A stretch of DNA of 64,000 nt from Pseudomonas ceruminis (lineage in GTDB: Bacteria > Pseudomonadota > Gammaproteobacteria > Pseudomonadales > Pseudomonadaceae), in the NCBI RefSeq assembly GCF_021602025.1, contig NZ_BQHW01000004.1, forward strand, positions 248,001-312,000, given 5' to 3'. The notes under the pieces are model-generated. The model was not told the origin of the DNA. It saw only the letters and a program-made list of their open reading frames with translations, and did no database searches. The position numbers and the translations under genes are program-made. Shown one piece after another: positions 20,170 to 28,391 of the stretch (positions are counted from its first letter, which is position 1; every line of letters begins with the position of its first letter).

Positions 20170-21678
20170 GTGATCAGCATGGAAATGATGGGCAAAATTC
20201 GGCGGATGTATTTCCGCGACAAGCTGTCGTTGCATGAGATAGCCAAGCGCACCGGACTGTCGCGCAACACCATCCGAAAATGGGTCAGAGCGCCGGAGTC
20301 CAAGCAGCCGGTTTATCAGCGTCAAGCCGTGTTCAACAAGCTCAGTCCCTTTCACGATCTTCTGGATCAGGCGCTGCGGGCTGATGCCTTGAGGGCGAAG
20401 CAACATCGCCGCAGTGCCAAGGCGCTATTGGCCATGATCCGCGCTGAAGGCTATGACGGCGGCTACAGCCAGCTCACTGCCTTCGTTCGTCATTGGCGTG
20501 GAGAGCAAGGCAAGGCGGTACGGGCATTTGTGCCGTTGGCGTTCGCATTGGGCGAGGCCTTCCAGTTCGATTGGAGCGAGGAAGGCCTGCTGATTGGCGG
20601 TGTTTTCCGACGTGTCCAGGTCGCGCACATGAAGCTATGTGCCAGCCGAGCTTTCTGGCTCGTGGCCTATCCCAGCCAAGGGCATGAAATGCTGTTCGAT
20701 GCCCATACCCGCTCATTCGCCGCCTTGGGCGGCGTGCCGCGTCGCGGCATCTACGACAACATGAAAACGGCGGTCGACAAGGTCTCCAAGGGTAAAGGCC
20801 GCACGGTCAATGCTCGCTTCATGGTGATGTGCTCGCACTACCTGTTCGACCCGGACTTCTGCAACGTAGCGTCTGGTTGGGAAAAAGGTATCGTCGAAAA
20901 GAACGTCCAAGACAGTCGGCGCCGCATCTGGCTGTCCGCCTGCGACAACACTTTTCATAGCTTCGAAGAGCTGAATGCCTGGCTTGCCCAGCGCTGTCGG
21001 TCTCTATGGCACGAGCTGATCCATCCGCAGTACAACGGCTTCACCGTCGCAGAAGTCTTGGAACTGGAGCGCGTCGAAATGATGCCGATGCCGACGCCCT
21101 TCGACGGCTATGTAGAGCGGACGGTTCGCGTTTCCAGCACCTGTCTGGTCAACGTGGCTCGCAACCGCTATTCAGTACCCTGCGAGCGTGTTGGACAGTG
21201 GGTCAGCAGTCGGCTCTATCCCTCACGGATCGTCGTGATTGCCGATGATGGTGTGATTGCCAGCCATGAGCGCCTGTTTGATCGCGACCAGGTCAGCTAC
21301 GACTGGCAACACTACATCCCCCTCATTGAACGCAAACCGGGAGCCCTACGCAATGGTGCCCCCTTTGTCGATCTGCCCAAGCCTCTACGCCTGCTCAGGC
21401 GCGGGCTGCGGCGGCATCTACAGGGTGATCGGGTCATGACCCAGGTGCTGGCCGCCGTGCCCATCGCGGGCCTGGATGCCGTCCTCGTGGCGGTTGAGCT
21501 GGTTTTGGAATCTGGCAGCCTGAGCGCTGACCACATCCTCAACATCGTGGCCCGTCTGACCGCCCGTGAAGCACCACCCTCGGTCGAAACCAACCTGCAA
21601 CTGAAGGTGTCCCCTGTTGCTAATACCGCGCGCTATGACCGGCCGCGCAGCACGGATGAGGAGATGCGTAATGCGTGA
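20170..21678 (+). CDS. istA: IS21 transposase IstA
   Basis: A 502-residue DDE transposase. The N-terminal helix-turn-helix ([20 protein letters not shown], residues 17-36) binds the terminal repeats. The DDE catalytic residues are plausibly Asp in FQFDWSEE, Asp in [10 protein letters not shown] and Glu in [11 protein letters not shown] at 20170 has AGGAG eight bases upstream; ATG at 20179 is the alternative. It works with IstB. Confidence 0.92.
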   Translation: MISMEMMGKIRRMYFRDKLSLHEIAKRTGLSRNTIRKWVRAPESKQPVYQRQAVFNKLSPFHDLLDQALRADALRAKQHRRSAKALLAMIRAEGYDGGYSQLTAFVRHWRGEQGKAVRAFVPLAFALGEAFQFDWSEEGLLIGGVFRRVQVAHMKLCASRAFWLVAYPSQGHEMLFDAHTRSFAALGGVPRRGIYDNMKTAVDKVSKGKGRTVNARFMVMCSHYLFDPDFCNVASGWEKGIVEKNVQDSRRRIWLSACDNTFHSFEELNAWLAQRCRSLWHELIHPQYNGFTVAEVLELERVEMMPMPTPFDGYVERTVRVSSTCLVNVARNRYSVPCERVGQWVSSRLYPSRIVVIADDGVIASHERLFDRDQVSYDWQHYIPLIERKPGALRNGAPFVDLPKPLRLLRRGLRRHLQGDRVMTQVLAAVPIAGLDAVLVAVELVLESGSLSADHILNIVARLTAREAPPSVETNLQLKVSPVANTARYDRPRSTDEEMRNA

Positions 21679-22471
21679 TCTCACAGAGGAACTCAAAGAC
21701 TTACGCCTGCACGGCATGGCCGATGCCTGGGCAGAGCTAGCCGCACAAGGCGAATCCTCCACCGCGTCATCAAAATGGCTGATCGAACATCTCCTTGATC
21801 AAGAGCACGCCGACCGTGCAGTGCGCTCGGTACATCATCAGATGAATATGGCGAAACTGCCCATGCACCGTGACCTAGCCGGCTTTGACTTCGGTGTATC
21901 CAGCGCTGATGCCCGGCTGATCAAGGAACTGTCCACTCTGACCTTCACCGACACAGCGCAAAATGTGGTGTTCATCGGCGGCCCTGGTACCGGTAAAACG
22001 CACCTCGCCACCGCCCTGGCAGTGGCCGGCATCACCCAACATAACAAGCGTGTGCGTTTTCACTCCACGGTCGATCTGGTCAACCTGCTGGAACGTGAAA
22101 AACATGAGGGCAAGACAGGACGTATCGCCCGAGGACTACTGCGTGCAGATCTGGTAATCCTTGATGAGCTTGGCTACCTACCTTTCAGTCAGAGCGGCGG
22201 AGCTTTGCTGTTCCACCTGCTCTCGAAGCTTTACGAGCACACCAGCGTGATCATCACCACCAACCTCAGCTTCGCCGAATGGTCGAGCGTATTTGGCGAC
22301 GCCAAGATGACTACGGACTTGCTCGACCGATTGACACACCACTGCCACATCGTCGAGACGGGGAATGAATCGTACCGCCTGCAAAACAGCACCCTGGGAG
22401 CCAAGACCAAGATCCAGGCGAGGGAGCGTAGACGGCAGGATATCGAGGAATCGGAGGACGATCCGTTTTGA
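21671..22471 (+). CDS. istB: IS21 helper ATPase IstB
   Basis: A 266-residue DnaA/AAA+-like ATPase that selects targets and activates IstA. Walker A is [11 protein letters not shown] near residue 103, Walker [13 protein letters not shown], and a sensor-like [11 protein letters not shown] follows. The ATG at 21671 lies inside the end of istA (overlap of eight bases), the standard coupled arrangement. Confidence 0.93.
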   Translation: MRDLTEELKDLRLHGMADAWAELAAQGESSTASSKWLIEHLLDQEHADRAVRSVHHQMNMAKLPMHRDLAGFDFGVSSADARLIKELSTLTFTDTAQNVVFIGGPGTGKTHLATALAVAGITQHNKRVRFHSTVDLVNLLEREKHEGKTGRIARGLLRADLVILDELGYLPFSQSGGALLFHLLSKLYEHTSVIITTNLSFAEWSSVFGDAKMTTDLLDRLTHHCHIVETGNESYRLQNSTLGAKTKIQARERRRQDIEESEDDPF

Positions 22472-22630
22472 CCTCTTTGGGCTGGCCTTGCTGAGTGCAG
22501 GGTCAGCACTTTTACGACGCTGTCGACTGCTAGGCTTATCCACAATTGCCGGGGTCTAAATCGGCAAGCAGCCCTGGGTCATTTTTCAATCGGCAGGGTG
22601 GGTCAGTTTTCAATCAGCGCCGACACGTAA

Positions 22631-22750
22631 CCTTTGGATCTCTCTGGAATGATCGCAAGCAGCTGGCTCGATATCGCTGTACCCAAAAGCGCGACGTGGC
22701 CAATCAGCGGCATGGGATCGCGTCACCCATTGACCGTATCTGAGTCGTAG
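22631..22750 (+). pseudogene. Possible remnant of a PheS-like synthetase gene
   Basis: Directly after the right end of IS21 a 39-codon stretch between stops reads WLDIAVPKSATWP, then GMGSRHPLT. Phenylalanyl-tRNA synthetase alpha chains have the pattern D-(V/I)-x-(L/V)-P, a short insert, then G-G-x-H-P-(V/L)-T at the start of the catalytic domain, which this matches. The frame then breaks at TAG. The match is short, so chance cannot be excluded. Confidence 0.3.
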
Positions 22751-22861
22751 CGACGGCAAGCAAGCTCTATTTAGGTGCATGTATCTGCAGGAGATGAAAA
22801 AAATATTGAAGAAGGTGAAAAGCCACGGATTTTCTTTCCGACGCTGGCTTCCCGGCTTCGG

Positions 22862-22892
22862 TTCCCTGATTTAATATACTCGCCAGTATAAA
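22862..22892 (+). promoter_or_regulatory. Operator palindrome and promoter of the RND efflux operon
   Basis: TATACT-CGCC-AGTATA at 22875-22890 is a perfect inverted repeat with flanking AATA/ATATT that extends the symmetry. It overlaps the likely -10 region about 35 bases before the adaptor start, as expected for a TetR-family repressor site. The likely regulator is the gene at 14278-14907. Confidence 0.6.
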
Positions 22893-22924
22893 TATTCGAT
22901 GCGCCCGTCGCGAAAGGATTCATC

Positions 22925-24025
22925 ATGTTGCGTCATGCCTTGTCCCTCGCTCTGCCCGTTGCCGCCACGCTGTTCCTGACAGCCTGTGGCCAGCAAGCCG
23001 CTCCGCCAGCAGCACCTCGCCCGGCGCTGGTCGTTCAGCCGCAGCCGGCGCAAGCCGCGGCGGACAGCTACCCCGGTGAAGTACGGGCGCGGCTCGAGCC
23101 GGAACTGGCATTTCGTATCGCCGGCAAGGTCACCAAGCGCCTGGTCGAAGAGGGCCAACGGGTGAACGCCGAGCAGCCGCTGGCTGAACTCGACCCCCAG
23201 GACGTGCGCCTGCAACTGGAAGCCAACCGCGCCCAGCTGGCGGGCGCCGAGGCCAACCTGGCGCTGGTGCGTGCCGAGCGTGACCGCTACCAGAAGCTGC
23301 TGGACCGGCAGATGGTCAGCCACTCGCAGTACGACAATGCCGAAAACCTGTTCCGTGCCGGCCAGGCGCGGCTGAAGCAGGCGAAGGCCGAGTTCGAGGT
23401 GGCCGGCAACCAGGCCGAATACGCCATATTGCGTGCATCGCAGGCGGGTGTCATAGCCAAGCGCCAGGTCGAGGTCGGCCAGGTGGTTGCCGCCGGGCAG
23501 ACAGTCTTCACCCTGGCCGCGGACGGTGAGCGGGAAGTGGCCATCAGCCTGCCGGAACAGCAGTTCGCCCGCTTCGCCGTGGGCCAGCCGGTCAGCGTCG
23601 AGCTGTGGTCGCACCCCAATGAGCGGTTCCCGGGGCGCATCCGTGAATTGTCACCTGCTGCCGACCCTCGTTCGCGCACCTTTGCCGCTCGCATCGCCTT
23701 CACCTCGGTCAAGGCACCGGCCGAACTGGGCCAGAGCGCGCGGGTGTTCATCGCCCATGACGGGATGGTCCCACTGGCGGTGCCGTTGTCGGCGGTTACC
23801 GCTGAAGACGGGCAGGCCTATGTCTGGCGGGTCAACCAGGAACGCCGTGTCGAGCGGGCCGTTGTGCGCCTGGGGCCGTATGGCAGCGAAACTGTACCGG
23901 TGCTCGAAGGCTTGAATCCTGGCGACTGGGTGGTCGCCGCTGGCGGCCATGTGTTGCGAGAAGGGCAGGAGGTGCGGCCTGTGGACCGCACCAACCGCGT
24001 TGTGAACCTGACGGCCAAGGAGTAA
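22925..24025 (+). CDS. RND efflux periplasmic adaptor lipoprotein
   Basis: A 366-residue membrane fusion protein. A signal peptide with lipobox LTAC puts the lipidated Cys at residue 21. The barrel-sandwich halves flank an alpha-hairpin (about 95-150) rich in Leu/Ala/Arg/Glu, followed by the beta-barrel and membrane-proximal domains (GQSARVFIAHDGMVPLAVPL). It links the inner-membrane pump to an outer-membrane channel. AAAGGA precedes the ATG. The permease follows six bases downstream, so the two form an operon. Confidence 0.93.
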   Translation: MLRHALSLALPVAATLFLTACGQQAAPPAAPRPALVVQPQPAQAAADSYPGEVRARLEPELAFRIAGKVTKRLVEEGQRVNAEQPLAELDPQDVRLQLEANRAQLAGAEANLALVRAERDRYQKLLDRQMVSHSQYDNAENLFRAGQARLKQAKAEFEVAGNQAEYAILRASQAGVIAKRQVEVGQVVAAGQTVFTLAADGEREVAISLPEQQFARFAVGQPVSVELWSHPNERFPGRIRELSPAADPRSRTFAARIAFTSVKAPAELGQSARVFIAHDGMVPLAVPLSAVTAEDGQAYVWRVNQERRVERAVVRLGPYGSETVPVLEGLNPGDWVVAAGGHVLREGQEVRPVDRTNRVVNLTAKE

Positions 24026-24031
24026 GTCCCG

Positions 24032-27000
24032 ATGGGTTTCAACCTTTCCGCCTGGGCGCTGCGTAATCGCCAGATCGTGCTGTTCCTGATGATCCTGCTG
24101 GCGGCAATTGGCGCCATGTCCTACACCAAGCTTGGCCAGAGCGAAGACCCGCCCTTTACCTTCAAGGCCATGGTCATCCGCACCCTGTGGCCGGGCGCCA
24201 CCGCCGAGGAAGTGTCGCGCCAGGTCACCGAGCGCATCGAGAAGAAACTGATGGAAACCGGTGAGTACGAGAAGATCGTCTCGTTCTCCCGGCCCGGTGA
24301 GTCGCAGGTGACCTTCATGGCCCGCGACTCGTTGCATTCCAAGGACATTCCCGAGCTGTGGTACCAGATCCGCAAAAAAGTCGCGGACATTCGCCACACC
24401 TTGCCGCCTGAAATCCAGGGGCCGTTCTTCAACGACGAATTCGGCACCACCTTCGGCAACATCTACGCACTGACCGGCGCCGGTTTCGACTATGCGGTGC
24501 TCAAGGACTATGCCGACCGTATCCAGATCCAGCTGCAACGGGTCAAGGATGTGGGCAAGGTGGAGCTGCTCGGCCTGCAGGACGAGAAGATCTGGATCGA
24601 ACTGTCCAACCTCAAGCTGGCCACCCTTGGCGTGCCGTTGGAGGCCGTGCAGCAAGCGCTGCGTGAACAGAACGCCGTCAGCACCGCGGGCTTCTTCGAG
24701 ACGCCTAGCGAGCGCCTGCAGTTGCGGGTAAGTGGGCGTTTCGCCAGCGTTGACCAGATCAGACAGTTCCCCATCCGTGTCGGTGACCGCACCTTCCGCA
24801 TCGGTGATGTGGCTGACGTACACCGTGGTTTCAACGACCCTCCCGCACCGCGCATGCGCTTCATGGGCGAGGATGCCATTGGGCTGGCGGTGTCGATGAA
24901 AGATGGCGGCGACATCCTGGTACTGGGCAAGGCCCTGGAAGGCGAGTTCGAACGCCTGGCGCGCAACCTGCCGGCTGGCATGGAGCTGCGCAAGGTTTCC
25001 GACCAGCCCGCTGCGGTCAAGGCAGGCGTAGGCGAGTTCGTCCAGGTGCTGATCGAAGCGTTGGTGATCGTCCTGCTGGTAAGCTTCTTCTCGCTCGGCT
25101 TGCGCACCGGGCTGGTCGTGGCCCTGGCTATCCCCCTGGTGCTGGCCATGACCTTCGCTGCCATGCATTACTTCGGCATTGGACTGCACAAGATCTCCCT
25201 CGGGGCGCTGGTGCTGGCCCTGGGCTTGCTGGTGGACGACGCGATCATTGCCGTGGAGATGATGGCGATCAAAATGGAGCAGGGGTTCGACCGCCTCAAG
25301 GCGGCCAGTTACGCCTGGACCAGCACGGCCTTCCCGATGCTCACCGGCACACTGATTACCGCCGCCGGCTTCCTGCCCATCGCTACTGCCGCCTCGAGCA
25401 CGGGTGAGTACACCCGTTCGATCTTCCAGGTCGTGACCATTGCGCTGTTGACCTCCTGGGTAGCGGCTGTGATGTTCGTGCCTTACCTGGGCGAACGTCT
25501 GTTGCCTGACCTGGCAAAGTTGCATGCGGCCCGCCATGGGGACGGCGCGCCAGACCCTTATGCCACCCCGTTCTACCAGCGCGTGCGGCGTGTGGTGGAA
25601 TGGTGCGTGCGCCGGCGCAAGACGGTCATCCTGCTGACCGTCGCAGCGTTCGTCGGCAGCATCCTGTTGTTCCGTTTCGTGCCCCAGCAGTTCTTCCCGG
25701 CATCCGGGCGCCCGGAGCTGATGGTCGATCTGAAGCTGGCCGAAGGCGCGTCGCTGGCCAACACCACCGAACGGGTCAAACAACTGGAAGCGCTGCTCAA
25801 GCAGCAGGAGGGCATCGACAACTATGTGGCCTATGTCGGCACTGGGTCGCCACGCTTCTACCTGCCGCTGGACCAGCAACTGCCGGCGGCCAGCTTTGCC
25901 CAGTTCGTGGTGCTGGCCAGGTCGATGGAGGATCGGGAGCGCCTGCGCAGTTGGCTGATCGACACCGTGGACCAGCAATTCCCCGACCTGCGTGCCCGCG
26001 TCACCCGCCTGGAAAACGGCCCGCCCGTGGGCTACCCGGTGCAGTTCCGGGTTACCGGCGAGCATATCGAGAAGGCCCGCGCGTTGGCCCGCGAGGTGGC
26101 CGACAAGGTGCGCGAGAATCCCCATGTGGTGAACGTGCACCTGGACTGGGAGGAGCCAAGCAAGGCGGTATTCCTGGAAATCGATCAGGACCGGGCTCGT
26201 GCCCTGGGGGTGAGCACCGCGCACCTGGCCAGCTTCCTGCAAAGCTCGCTGACCGGCACCACGGTCAGCCAGTACCGCGAGGACGACGAGTTGATCGAGA
26301 TCCTTCTGCGCGGCACGCTGAAGGAGCGCAGCGAGCTGGGTAACCTTGGCAGCCTGGCCTTGCCCACGGACAACGGCCAGAGCGTCGCGCTGTCGCAAGT
26401 GGCGACCCTGCAATATGGCTTCGAGGAAGGCATTATCTGGCACCGCAACCGCCTGCCGACGGTAACCGTGCGCGCCGATATCTACGACAAGGAGCAACCG
26501 GCGACCTTGGTGCGCCAGATCGAGCCAACCTTGAACGAGATCAAGGCGAGGCTGCCGGACGGTTACCTGCTGGAAGTGGGGGGCACGGTAGAGGATGCCG
26601 AGCGCGGGCAGAAGTCAGTGAATGCCGGCATGCCGCTGTTCATCGTCGTGGTGCTGAGCTTGCTGATGATCCAGCTGCGCAGTTTCTCGCGCACGGTGAT
26701 GGTGTTCCTCACCGCGCCCCTGGGGCTGATCGGCGTGACCCTGTTCCTGCTGGTGTTCCGCCAGCCGTTCGGGTTCGTCGCCATGCTCGGCACCATTGCC
26801 CTGGCAGGGATGATCATGCGCAACTCGGTGATTCTGGTGGACCAGATCGAACAGGACATTGCTTCGGGGCTGGACCGTTGGCAGGCGATCATCGAGGCTA
26901 CCGTGCGGCGCTTCAGGCCGATCGTGCTGACGGCACTGGCGGCGGTGCTGGCGATGATTCCGTTGTCGAGGAGTGTGTTCTACGGGCCGATGGCGGTGGC

Positions 27001-27091
27001 GATCATGGGGGGGCTGATTGTGGCCACGGCGCTGACCTTGCTGTTCCTGCCGGCATTGTATGCGGCTTGGTTTAGGGTTAGGAAAGGTTGA
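24032..27091 (+). CDS. RND efflux transporter permease
   Basis: A 1019-residue RND pump with the expected two-fold repeat: TM1 (about 12-30), a large periplasmic loop, TM2-6 (about 330-500), TM7 near 530, a second loop, and TM8-12 (about 860-1015). Proton-relay acidic residues appear in TM4 (GLLVDDAIIAVEMMA). It is of the AcrB/MexF-like superfamily, in the branch with TKLGQSEDPPFTFKAMVI at the N-terminus. No outer-membrane channel gene follows, so it probably borrows one. Substrates unknown. Confidence 0.94.
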   Translation: MGFNLSAWALRNRQIVLFLMILLAAIGAMSYTKLGQSEDPPFTFKAMVIRTLWPGATAEEVSRQVTERIEKKLMETGEYEKIVSFSRPGESQVTFMARDSLHSKDIPELWYQIRKKVADIRHTLPPEIQGPFFNDEFGTTFGNIYALTGAGFDYAVLKDYADRIQIQLQRVKDVGKVELLGLQDEKIWIELSNLKLATLGVPLEAVQQALREQNAVSTAGFFETPSERLQLRVSGRFASVDQIRQFPIRVGDRTFRIGDVADVHRGFNDPPAPRMRFMGEDAIGLAVSMKDGGDILVLGKALEGEFERLARNLPAGMELRKVSDQPAAVKAGVGEFVQVLIEALVIVLLVSFFSLGLRTGLVVALAIPLVLAMTFAAMHYFGIGLHKISLGALVLALGLLVDDAIIAVEMMAIKMEQGFDRLKAASYAWTSTAFPMLTGTLITAAGFLPIATAASSTGEYTRSIFQVVTIALLTSWVAAVMFVPYLGERLLPDLAKLHAARHGDGAPDPYATPFYQRVRRVVEWCVRRRKTVILLTVAAFVGSILLFRFVPQQFFPASGRPELMVDLKLAEGASLANTTERVKQLEALLKQQEGIDNYVAYVGTGSPRFYLPLDQQLPAASFAQFVVLARSMEDRERLRSWLIDTVDQQFPDLRARVTRLENGPPVGYPVQFRVTGEHIEKARALAREVADKVRENPHVVNVHLDWEEPSKAVFLEIDQDRARALGVSTAHLASFLQSSLTGTTVSQYREDDELIEILLRGTLKERSELGNLGSLALPTDNGQSVALSQVATLQYGFEEGIIWHRNRLPTVTVRADIYDKEQPATLVRQIEPTLNEIKARLPDGYLLEVGGTVEDAERGQKSVNAGMPLFIVVVLSLLMIQLRSFSRTVMVFLTAPLGLIGVTLFLLVFRQPFGFVAMLGTIALAGMIMRNSVILVDQIEQDIASGLDRWQAIIEATVRRFRPIVLTALAAVLAMIPLSRSVFYGPMAVAIMGGLIVATALTLLFLPALYAAWFRVRKG

Positions 27092-27112
27092 GGGTATAAG
27101 GGGGAGGGCGTT

Positions 27113-27147
27113 GCCCTCCATCGCGGGGCAAGCCCGCTCCTACAGGA
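27113..27147. repeat. REP element
   Basis: CATCGCGGGGCAAGCCCGCT, then CCTACAGG, the canonical P. putida REP core, lies 22 bases after the RND permease stop. Confidence 0.8.
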
Positions 27148-27168
27148 CTCTGTGGCGCGGGCCCAGTG

Positions 27169-27191
27169 AATGGGCTGCCAAGCAGCCCATT
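27169..27191. terminator. Bidirectional hairpin between convergent genes
   Basis: AATGGGCTGC and GCAGCCCATT form a ten-base stem with a three-base loop, between the RND permease and the converging DUF4197 gene. Confidence 0.65.
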
Positions 27192-27196
27192 GGCGA

Positions 27197-27883
27197 TCAG
27201 AGGGCGCCAAACACCTTCTTGGCCAGGCTGGTGGCCGCCTGTGCCGGGTTCTGGCGGATGCTCTGCTCCTGCTTGCCGATCATCTCGAACAGCCCGTCCA
27301 TGGCTTTCTCGGTCACGTAGTTCTCGATGTTGGCATCGTCCTTGATCAGCCCCAGGCCCTTGGCCTGCCCAGCGAAGCTGTTGTACTGCTGGGCCAGGCC
27401 GACCTTGTCGGTGGCTTGCTTGACGATGGGCAGGAACTTGGCGCGGATCTGTTCGCGGCTGCTCTTGTTCAGGTACTGGGTGGCCGAATCGTCACCGCCG
27501 CTGAGAATGCCCTTGGCATCGGTCACGCTCATGTTCTTCACCGCATTCACCAGGATTGCCTGCGCTTGCGGGACCGCTGCTTCGGCGGCCTTGTTCATGC
27601 TGGTTTCCAGGGCTTCGACCTGGTCACCCTTGCCGAACATCTTCATGGCTTTGGCGGCTTTGCCGAGGTTGCCTGGAAGTTCGATGCGTACATCCGGGTT
27701 GTTGCTGAAACCGCCGGGGGTGCTCAATTGCTTGACGGCGATCTGGGCACCCTGGGTGAGGGCGTCTTTCAGGCCACCGGTGGCGTCTTTCTGGCTCAGG
27801 TCGCCAAGCGACAGGGCCAGCGCGCTGGCTGACAGCAGCAGGCCGGCGCACAGCGCAGTGAAGCGCAGGGAGGAGCGGATCAT
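27197..27883 (-). CDS. DUF4197 periplasmic protein
   Basis: A 228-residue protein with a cleavable signal peptide (SLRFTALCAGLLLSASALAL). The mature part shows DUF4197 features: GLKDALTQGAQIAVKQLS, then IELPGNL and the C-terminal YVTEKAMDGLFEMIGKQE. Function is not established; the protein is probably periplasmic or outer-membrane associated. It is followed upstream by the YbaY-like gene on the same strand, 33 bases apart. Confidence 0.9.
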   Translation of the reverse strand: MIRSSLRFTALCAGLLLSASALALSLGDLSQKDATGGLKDALTQGAQIAVKQLSTPGGFSNNPDVRIELPGNLGKAAKAMKMFGKGDQVEALETSMNKAAEAAVPQAQAILVNAVKNMSVTDAKGILSGGDDSATQYLNKSSREQIRAKFLPIVKQATDKVGLAQQYNSFAGQAKGLGLIKDDANIENYVTEKAMDGLFEMIGKQEQSIRQNPAQAATSLAKKVFGAL

Positions 27884-27916
27884 GAAGCGTTCCTTTTCAA
27901 CAGAAGTAGGCGGAAA

Positions 27917-28315
27917 TCAGCGCACCGGGTCGACTTTGACCCGTACTGGCTGCGCATCGCTGCCATCGAGCGCAACGCCGTGGTGTTCGGTATTGATGAA
28001 CAGCAGGTTACCGTCCAGTTCGATCCGGGCACTGACCGCATAGCGGTGGCCGGGCTTGACCTGGGCCGAATCATAGGTGAGGTGGAACGGTAGCGGTACG
28101 TTGCCTTTGACCGGGCCGGCCTGGCGGGCCAGGGTCACGGCGGGGGCGTCCATCAGCGACACATCTTGCAGTTCCACGCTCAAGGTGGCGGCGGGCGGCA
28201 GCGCGATACGCTGCAGGTAGAAGACTTCGCCATCCAGGCTGGCCTGGGTCGACGGGGTGTGGCTGGAGCAGGCCGCGAGCAGGGATGCGCAACACAGCAT
28301 AACGAGCTTTTTCAT
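27917..28315 (-). CDS. YbaY-family lipoprotein
   Basis: A 132-residue outer-membrane lipoprotein: lipobox LAAC (Cys at residue 16), then a single beta-sandwich domain of the YbaY / YscW type with LDGEVFYLQRIALPP, ATLSVELQDVSL and HRYAVSARIE. Members are linked to glycoprotein or pilotin-like roles but no precise function is proven. It is probably cotranscribed with the DUF4197 gene. Confidence 0.87.
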   Translation of the reverse strand: MKKLVMLCCASLLAACSSHTPSTQASLDGEVFYLQRIALPPAATLSVELQDVSLMDAPAVTLARQAGPVKGNVPLPFHLTYDSAQVKPGHRYAVSARIELDGNLLFINTEHHGVALDGSDAQPVRVKVDPVR

Positions 28316-28391
28316 GGAATCTCCGTTGTCCTTGGAGCTGGCTTGTGGCCAACCCCAGGGACTTTAGCGGATTTTTCCTGCCGATGAAGCC

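Larger units (their letters stand above)
20064..22625 (+). mobile_element. IS21-family insertion sequence
   Basis: The element contains istA and istB overlapping by eight bases. Terminal inverted repeats: left TGTTGCCGCTGACCGAAAAC, right (on the complement) TGTCGGCGCTGATTGAAAAC, both continuing TGACCC. Inner copies of the (T)GAAAACTGACCCAG motif at about 20109 and 22573-22592 are the multiple transposase-binding repeats usual for IS21. No target duplication is visible between the flanks CTCAATA and CGTAACC. It begins 28 bases after the cysS stop. Confidence 0.9.
14950..22860. other. Accessory island splitting a regulator from its efflux operon
   Basis: The limits are approximate. Evidence: lower GC and different codon use in 15.1-18.1 kb, mobile-element parts (IS21, group II intron), truncated genes, a second cysteinyl-tRNA synthetase, and flanking core genes (TetR on the left, RND adaptor on the right) that are normally adjacent in P. 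putida. No direct repeats or integrase gene are seen, so the mode of arrival is unclear. Confidence 0.7.

Noticed and set aside
14950-22860. Direct repeat at the island ends (GGCTTCCGGCT near 14952 and GGCTTCCCGGCT near 22848)
   Set aside because: The match needs a gap and is only about 11 bases in GC-rich DNA; not enough to call attachment sites.
22790-22876. Short Lys/Arg-rich frame (MKKILKKVKSHGF...) just before the RND promoter
   Set aside because: 26 codons with no spacing between AGGAG and the ATG; could be a leader peptide but nothing supports it.
23651-26497. 948-codon minus-strand frame opposite the RND genes
   Set aside because: Antisense shadow of the adaptor and permease, whose domains and motifs are clear on the plus strand.
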